NCBI RefSeq assembly: GCF_964656455.1 | Contig: NC_135716.1 | Coordinates: 105,928,389-105,992,388, forward strand | Length of the DNA stretch: 64,000 nt | Direction: 5' to 3' | From: Halichoerus grypus | Lineage: Eukaryota > Chordata > Mammalia > Carnivora > Phocidae | In this document: positions 58,061-64,000 of the stretch, piece by piece | Numbering within the stretch: position 1 is the stretch's first letter | Layout: each line of letters begins with the position of its first letter | Notes under the pieces: generated by a model | Told to the model about the DNA's origin: nothing | The model's input: only the letters and a program-made list of their open reading frames with translations | Database searches by the model: none | Made by a program: the position numbers and the translations under genes

Positions 58061-58835
58061 TGCTTTTCTCTTTTGCCAGAATAGTCTGGCCACAACATCA
58101 AGGCAGTAATACTAATACTCCACTCCTGTCTGGTGCCACCACATCTCCTGGGTCCCACCCTGGTCCTTAAGTGGCTCTGGCATCAACAGGTGTCAGCTGA
58201 GCCACATCCACCAGGAACCATCTCATCCACCTGACTTTGCTCCTTCTCCGGGGTGTGCTGTCTCCTGCCGGGTGTGTTGCCACTTAAGTCAAAGCATCGA
58301 AGCTGGCCGTGTTCTCTGCAGAAATACATGGAAGGACTCTCCAGACCTGTTAGAGCTCTATTTTCTCACAGGGAACCCCCCCCAAAACTGTTGCTTGTGT
58401 TCTAATATCTTAAAGAGCTGTGAGTGGAAGTAAAGAGCACTTTAAACTTGTTGCTTCCAGTTCACCCTGTTCTATTGCCCCCCACCACCATCATTCCTTG
58501 TGCTTCACAGTAATCAGATATGAGTTCAATACCGGACTGAACTTGACTTACTCCCACTCTGCGCTCAGACATCTCTCCCCTCTCCTATGCAGGAGGTATT
58601 TGTTCCTGGGGGAAGCATGTGTACTTCTTCCTTCCCCCATAATGAATTTTCTCCCAGGAAGTTCCACAATCGCGCAGAAATGTGGACTATTTCTAGAGGG
58701 GAATATTTCGTCCTTGATTATATTTAATCCTCATACAACCCAGCGAGAGAGCTGGTATGTCCTTCATTTTACAATAGGAAATCTGAGATCAGAAGGAACT
58801 TACAGATGTGAGAAATGCACCTCAGTCATAATCAC
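58061..58835. other. Unassigned intergenic stretch
   Basis: A moderately GC-richer stretch with a 149-residue + frame at 58420-58869, the second longest in the window. Its translation is low in charged residues, lacks a recognisable domain and has no close splice or start context that would argue for coding. I treat it as chance. Confidence 0.55.
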
Positions 58836-58839
58836 CTGC

Positions 58840-59220
58840 CGCTCTCCCCCGCTTTCATTCGGCTTTTAGAACATATCAAGGTCCTTCTTGCTTTTCTATT
58901 TGCTGTTTGCATTGTCCGGAAAATGACAAGCCCCAGGCTGACTCCTCAACATTCAGTTTTGGTCCAATGTCACCCTCCCAGGAGGTCTTCCATGACCTGC
59001 CTTTCTACAGTGACTTTTCAGCCATTACTCACCCCCCTCTCCCCATCACACTTGGATGCTTCATAGCTCTTATCAATATGCAATATCATCTATTTTGTTT
59101 ATTTTTGTTATTTATCTTTTATTTGTCTTCTCCACTAGAATTTAAGCTCCAGGAAAGAAAGAACCTCAAACCTGTTTTATCTCCAGGAGCTAAATAAATA
59201 TGTGGTGAACGAATAAATTA
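58840..59220 (+). repeat. L2 3' end, sense
   Basis: GGTCTTCCATGACCTGCCTT, CTTCATAGCTCTTATCAATA, CTCCACTAGAATTTAAGCTC, TAAATAAATATGTGGTGAAC, GAATAAATTA are the canonical L2 terminus in order. The frames at 58815-59197 are L2 by-products. Confidence 0.88.
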
Positions 59221-61445
59221 ATCTAAACCCCAAGCCTTAGACGGTACCCCATAATTAAAGCCCATAATAATTATAAAATCCCATTCTTCTTAGCTACTGA
59301 GAAGATATTTTATAAATATAAATATGTAAATACACACATATGCAAATTTTACAGAAGGCATTATAAAGACCCAGCGATCTGGTGATATAGTCCAGTGTTG
59401 AAGAGAAAGAAAAGGACAGTGGGAAAGGTGGCTTTTTTGGCCCCAAATAAAATGTGGTCACTTGATAATTTTGCCTTAATATAGGTTCTCAATCAGAAAA
59501 TCTACTTAATCTAATGTAATTGAGAGCCTCTTTTCTACATGAAAGCCTTCATGCTGAAGACATTTCTAGAAATATTTCATTGTACTTTTCAAAATAAATA
59601 ATCCCAACTCCTTTAGCTTTCCCTTAGGGGTCCTATTGCTTTTCCTTTATTAGATCCAGATATGAAATACTCTGGCACTTGTGACTTTACTTGCAACTTA
59701 AATCAAGTACTGCAAACTCAAATGCCTACAAGGCCAGGAAGATAATAAAAATGAATGATCCTTTGGTCTTTATGTCCACATGTTTACATTGTATAAATAA
59801 GGGGTGCATGCCTAGATAAAGGGTTGGTGGCTGCAATGTGCAGCTCCTGTCAGTTATTGCCATTGACCTTGAGTCACTCGATCTTCCAATATTTCAAGAG
59901 AAGCCAGAAATCTGGATTTTTATAAGGCAACTTCTAATTTGGGGTTTATAAACCACTTTAGGCTATATATGTGTGTCTGGTATCCAACGTTAGGAGTTGG
60001 TCTGTGACTCTAAGATAATGATCTCTAGTTGTTTTTCTCCAGACACATGCAGCCTTTGGCTCTCTAAGACCTTTGGCTATCTATGTTAGGACACATTATT
60101 CTACCAGACTGTGGGGGGAAGCTACATGTCGTATGGCACCCTTGACTAATAAGGATTACGGTCTTTTCTCCGAGCTCATGTAAATGCCTAGGGCAGTCCT
60201 GGCTATTGACAGTACTGAATAATATTAGAATAACCTTGCCTTTTTCTGGGTTATACATTCACTTGTTTTTATATTGGGGTTTTGTGTGCGTGTGTTTATT
60301 CTTTATTACAGACTTCCCTGCTTGCTTTTTAGCTTATTGAGCCACCAATATAGCTTAGTTTGAGCCACCAATATAGCTCAGTCATATCATCAAATAATGA
60401 TTCTCAATAACCTAATGTATGGAGTGTATTTTTTTTTCCTTCAGGGTTCTCCCTTTACTGATAATCTAGTGTATTATGTTTACTTTGGCTCATTCAGTGT
60501 ACTTGAACAGCATGCTATATATTCAATACCTGAACTATGGATTAGATGTTAAAATTATCTCATAAATCTGGCTCTTCCCTTTCACCAAATCAATTCTTGT
60601 TAGTTTAATTCCTCTTCTTCCATTACAGTAGGCTTTCAATTGTTTCCTGACTTCAAGTTTCATGCCCATTTTGCCAATCATTCACACTGCTGTGCAAATA
60701 AATATTCTAAGACTGGGGTTTTACCATAACCAGATAAATATTCATACCTAATTATCTATCTTTTGGTATTCTCTCAAACAATCTAATATTTAGTCTCAAT
60801 TCTGCAAAGACCACTTGCTTTCAACCCTCTCTAGCTTCGCCAGACCCCTTGCACCTTTCAGACTCGGATCAAACATCTACTGATTTCATGCAAAAAAACC
60901 TGAATATAATATATTATGAGGGTCAGAATGATATCTGTGGTCAGGCAACCAAGGGAAAGAAACTAGCCTCTAGAGGAACTAAGGGTAGCTCTATCTTATA
61001 ACCAACTTAGCTACTCAGCCCTCTGGCCATATACTCTGCTGGAGACCAATCCACATAGCAAGCTTGTGAAAAATGCCCTTAGCCACGTACCCAGGTGAGG
61101 AAGAGAGAGAAAGGAAAAGGAAGAGAGAAAATAAAATTCACTACTCTATAGAAAAAAGATGGAAAAAAACACAAGTTTACCATTTTATTCAAAGAGTATA
61201 CCTTCAAGGAGAGCATAAAATAGCAGATATGAATCTGATGTTGCTTCAGTCAGCATCCGTCTCCCCATACAATGTGAGCACTAAGTAGGATCCAGTGTTT
61301 AAAGATGTAAGTTTTCTTACAACAGCTCACTTCCTCATCTGGTGCTCAAAGAGGTTGTCTATCTGTTGGGTTTTCTGAAAGATGGTATGTACATCTCCAT
61401 TCTAAGGAGTCTTCAATGATAATTTGGAAGATAGGTGGTGATGTC
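59221..61445. other. Unassigned intergenic stretch
   Basis: About 2.2 kb of AT-rich DNA with a 23-base tandem duplication at 60338-60383 and small chance frames. No named repeat or gene recognised. Confidence 0.6.
60338..60383 (+). repeat. 23-base tandem duplication
   Basis: TGAGCCACCAATATAGCT occurs at 60338 and again at 60361; the two 23-base units differ at two positions (both T to C). Confidence 0.95.
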
Positions 61446-61460
61446 TTATGTGCCAACTTT

Positions 61461-61654
61461 TTTTTTTTAAGATTTTATTTATTTATTTGATAGAGAGAGC
61501 AAGAGAGCACAAGCAGAGGGAGCGGCAGAAGGAGAGGGAGAAGCAAGCTCCCTGCTGAGCAGGGAGCCAGAAGTGGGGCTCCATCCCAGGACCCTGAGAT
61601 CATGACCTGAGCCGAAGGCAGACGCTTAACCGACTGAGCCACCCAGGCGCCCCA
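61461..61654 (-). mobile_element. SINEC, antisense
   Basis: AAGATTTTATTTATTTATTT, GAGAGAGCAAGAGAGCACAA, CCTGAGATCATGACCTGAGC, GACTGAGCCACCCAGGCGCC. Imperfect 15-base duplication TTATGTGCCAACTTT / TTACATGCCAACTTT (61446-61460 and 61655-61669). Confidence 0.95.
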
Positions 61655-61778
61655 TTACATGCCAACTTTAGAACTTACCTTCTACACACACACGCACACA
61701 CCAACACTACCACCACCATCAACACTTAAAATGTGATTCACTGTATTAATTACTCATAATTTCTGCAGCATATTTTTC

Positions 61779-61979
61779 TTTTTTTTAAAGATTTTATTTA
61801 TTTATTTGGGAGAGAGAAATAGTGAGAGAGAGAGAGCACGAGCAGGGAGGAGAGGGAGAAGCAGGCTCCCCGCTGAGTGCTGAGCAAGGCGCTGGATGTG
61901 GGATTCCATCCAAGGACCCTGGGATCATGACCTGAGCAGAAGGCAGAAGCTTAACAGACGGAGCTACCCAGGTGCCCCC
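61779..61979 (-). mobile_element. SINEC, antisense
   Basis: AAAGATTTTATTTATTTATT, GAGAGAGAGAGCACGAGCAG, CTGGGATCATGACCTGAGCA, GACGGAGCTACCCAGGTGCC. Flanked by GCAGCATATTTTTC / ACAGCACATTTTTC (about 61765-61778 and 61981-61994). It lies only about 125 bases from the preceding SINE in the same orientation. Confidence 0.94.
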
Positions 61980-61994
61980 TACAGCACATTTTTC

Positions 61995-62880
61995 GGAGAC
62001 TGAAAAAAAGTATGCCATTTAAAAACTTTTTCCTTAGGGAAAAAAATTAAAACTCTATTGAAAATGTTTAAAAATAACAATATCATGATTCAGTTCATGA
62101 TCAAGGGGCTAGTATTAGATTTACACTCATGTAATAGAAAACTATGAAACTGGAGAAAACAATTTTTAAAAACTGATTTTGGACACTGAAACATGGACAG
62201 TACAAGGCTGTGATCCTTGAAAGAAAGAAAGCTCATGAGGCCAATTTTCCACTCATGCTGGCTTTCTGTCTGGGAGAGATTTCCAAGTCATTTCTCAGAA
62301 AACTGAAGAAGGAAAGAAGAGCTATATGACTGGATGGAGGAAAAAGTTAAGTGGGTAAAAGAGATGGATATTTGGCTTTGGGGATTCAAAGGCATGTGTA
62401 ATTGTTAGGGCAGGGCCCTGGAGAGAGGAAAGCACTGAGAGGAAGCCTGAGAAATTAGGATAGAGCTTCCCCTTGAGCCGTTGGCCAGCTTCTAAGTTGT
62501 GCCTGTGCAGGGCAGGAGTCTGTGAGGATAAGCAAAGAACAGCTGCTGGGGGACTGAGAGGTGAACAGAGATTTCAGAGCCTCAGAGTGTGGGGGAAACA
62601 TTGGCATGCCCATCCAGCCAGATGGAGAGAAGCTGATGAACTACTCGAGCATTCGGTTGAGAACTAAGAAAACCTATGCCTTAGGATTTAGGACCGTAGC
62701 CTAAGATCCTTCCACTTAAAACGTGCTAGGACTAACAGCAAATGAGAACAAAGTAACCTGACATGAATTTAACTGTTTGTTTGTCAGGACAAAACCCCCT
62801 CTTTACAGGAAAATGACATCATCCAGAAACTCTACGAGATACCATTTATTATGTTCAGTGTACAATTAAAGTACCAGATA
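61995..62880. other. Unassigned intergenic stretch
   Basis: About 0.9 kb, no named repeat or gene recognised; one 64-residue chance frame at 62473-62667. Confidence 0.55.
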
Positions 62881-63998
62881 CGCAAAAAGCAAGATGAGGC
62901 ATGACACCCATGTCCACAGAAAATTGGCCAATAAAAGATTTCCTAAATGATTCAAATGTTGAAATAAGCAGTGAAGGACTTAGAAGAACTATTATAAATA
63001 TGTTAAAGAATTTAGTAGAAAATATGAGCAAAAGGTATGAACAGATAGAGAATTTCAGCAAAAAGTTGAAACTCCAGAAGAGGACTGGGTGGAAATTTTA
63101 GAAATGAAAAGAAAGTCTCTCCAAAACAAAGAATTTATTGGAATATTTAATGGAGCTGAGAAGCTGGAAGGAGTTTTAGTAATCCCAAAGTCAGTGATCT
63201 CAATCTATCTATCTAATCTGACCTCCAGAGAGGAAATATAAGACTGAAAACTGCAGGCCACAGTTTCCATACATGTGGGCTAATGTCAAATAGTTTAACA
63301 AAAATAAATGCAACTAGAGTCCAGATGGAGTTAGAGACAGAAAATGGAGCAGAATAGAAAATATGTGAAAAGATAGGGGCCAAAAATTTTCCAAATTTGA
63401 TTAAAAATATTGATCCACAGATGCAAGAAATACAGCAAATTCCAAGAGAATGAAAAAATGTAAAGACCACACCAGGGCACATCAAAGTGAAACTGAAGAT
63501 GCAGGGCCTGGGTTGCTTAATAGGTTAAGCGGTTGACTCTTGACTTTGGCTCAGGTCATGATCTCAGGGTGGTGGGATCAGCCCCACATCGGGCTCCATG
63601 CTGGGCAAGGAGCCTGCTTAAGATTCTTTCTTTCCCTCTCCCTCCGCTCCTCCCACCCTGCTCTCTTTCTCTCTCTCTCTCTAAAACAAACAAAAAACAA
63701 AAAACAAACAACCACCACCACAACAAAAAACCAAAGTGAAAATGAAGCACACCAAAGACAAAGAGAAAAATCTTAAAACCAGCAAGAGGCAAAAAGCATA
63801 TTAAATTCATCAGAACAACAATAAAAATGATACTGTCTTCTCATCAGAAAGAAATGGAAATGAGAAGAGAATGTAAAAACATCTTTACTGACATATCCAA
63901 GGACCTAGAATCATATATCCAGCAAAAATAGGTATCCAAAAACAGAAGCAAAATAAATACCTTTCAGATAAACAAGTGCTTAATGCGTTCGACGCCAG
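62880..63998 (+). mobile_element. HAL1/L1M-type fossil, sense, interrupted by a SINE
   Basis: GAAAATTGGCCAATAAAAGA, TTGGAATATTTAATGGAGCT, AAAAATCTTAAAACCAGCAA, AGAACAACAATAAAAATGAT, TTCTCATCAGAAAGAAATGG, ATCATATATCCAGCAAAAAT and TACCTTTCAGATAAACAAG follow an old L1/HAL1 region. The 3' part (63748-63998) is the clearer match. It probably continues past the window. Confidence 0.6.
63499..63731 (+). mobile_element. SINEC (older subtype), sense
   Basis: CCTGGGTTGCTTAATAGGTT, GGCTCAGGTCATGATCTCAG, CCTGCTTAAGATTCTTTCTT, CT-rich run and a CAAACAAAAAAC-type tail. The TTAAGATTCT motif marks a subtype distinct from the others in the window. Duplication CAAAGTGAAACTGAAG / CAAAGTGAAAATGAAG (63483-63498 and 63732-63747). 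Confidence 0.93.
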
Positions 63999-64000
63999 CA

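Noticed and set aside
58420..58869. 149-residue + frame
   Set aside because: No domain, no supporting splice or start context, and its end enters an L2 fossil. Consistent with chance in a GC-richer stretch.
40861..64000. Possible downstream gene (SNX7 expected in this direction)
   Set aside because: No exon of SNX7 or any other protein could be recognised on either strand; it presumably lies beyond the window.
1..64000. CRISPR arrays, operons, prokaryotic mobile systems
   Set aside because: The DNA is mammalian: introns with GT-AG junctions, SINE/LINE/LTR/DNA transposons and no dense coding. No regularly spaced repeat array is present.

Overview
The window is nuclear DNA from a carnivore, most likely an arctoid caniform (bear, seal or mustelid group) rather than a dog or cat. 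The clade call rests on at least a dozen tRNA-derived Can-SINE (SINEC) copies, several still flanked by clean target-site duplications, plus carnivore-type L1 3' ends. The family-level placement is inference.

The only gene I can support is the 3' end of PLPPR5 (phospholipid phosphatase-related 5, also PRG-5/LPPR5), on the + strand. Three coding exons are visible: 564-740 (59 codons, the last two membrane spans and the degenerate third phosphatase motif), 9274-9408 (45 codons, cytosolic tail) and 39641-39673 (the last ten residues and stop). All junctions are phase 0. The middle exon has two in-frame donors 15 bases apart, matching a five-residue optional insert. A fourth segment, 28906-29040, reads as a possible alternative terminal exon of 44 residues with its own AATAAA. 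It is the most interesting candidate here, though unproven.

Layout: 1-563 intron end; 741-9273 intron with L2, MIR, MER5A and SINEC fossils; 9409-39640 a 30-kb intron with two large L1 insertions, one antisense (about 17541-21169) carrying three later nested insertions, and one sense and nearly full length (32329-39206) carrying a Tigger DNA transposon and a SINE; 39674-64000 the PLPPR5 3' untranslated region and downstream DNA, with MIR, L2, MaLR LTRs, MER20, old L1s, Tigger remnants and more SINEs. In human the gene downstream of the PLPPR5 3' end is SNX7; nothing of it is visible here.

I found no rRNA, no functional tRNA gene, no CRISPR, no operon and no new multi-gene system. Nearly all the short open frames are chance frames in introns, repeats or intergenic DNA. 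Repeat names come from recognition by eye, so subfamily names and fossil boundaries are approximate, usually within tens of bases; SINE, Tigger and exon boundaries are firmer because duplications or splice signals fix them.
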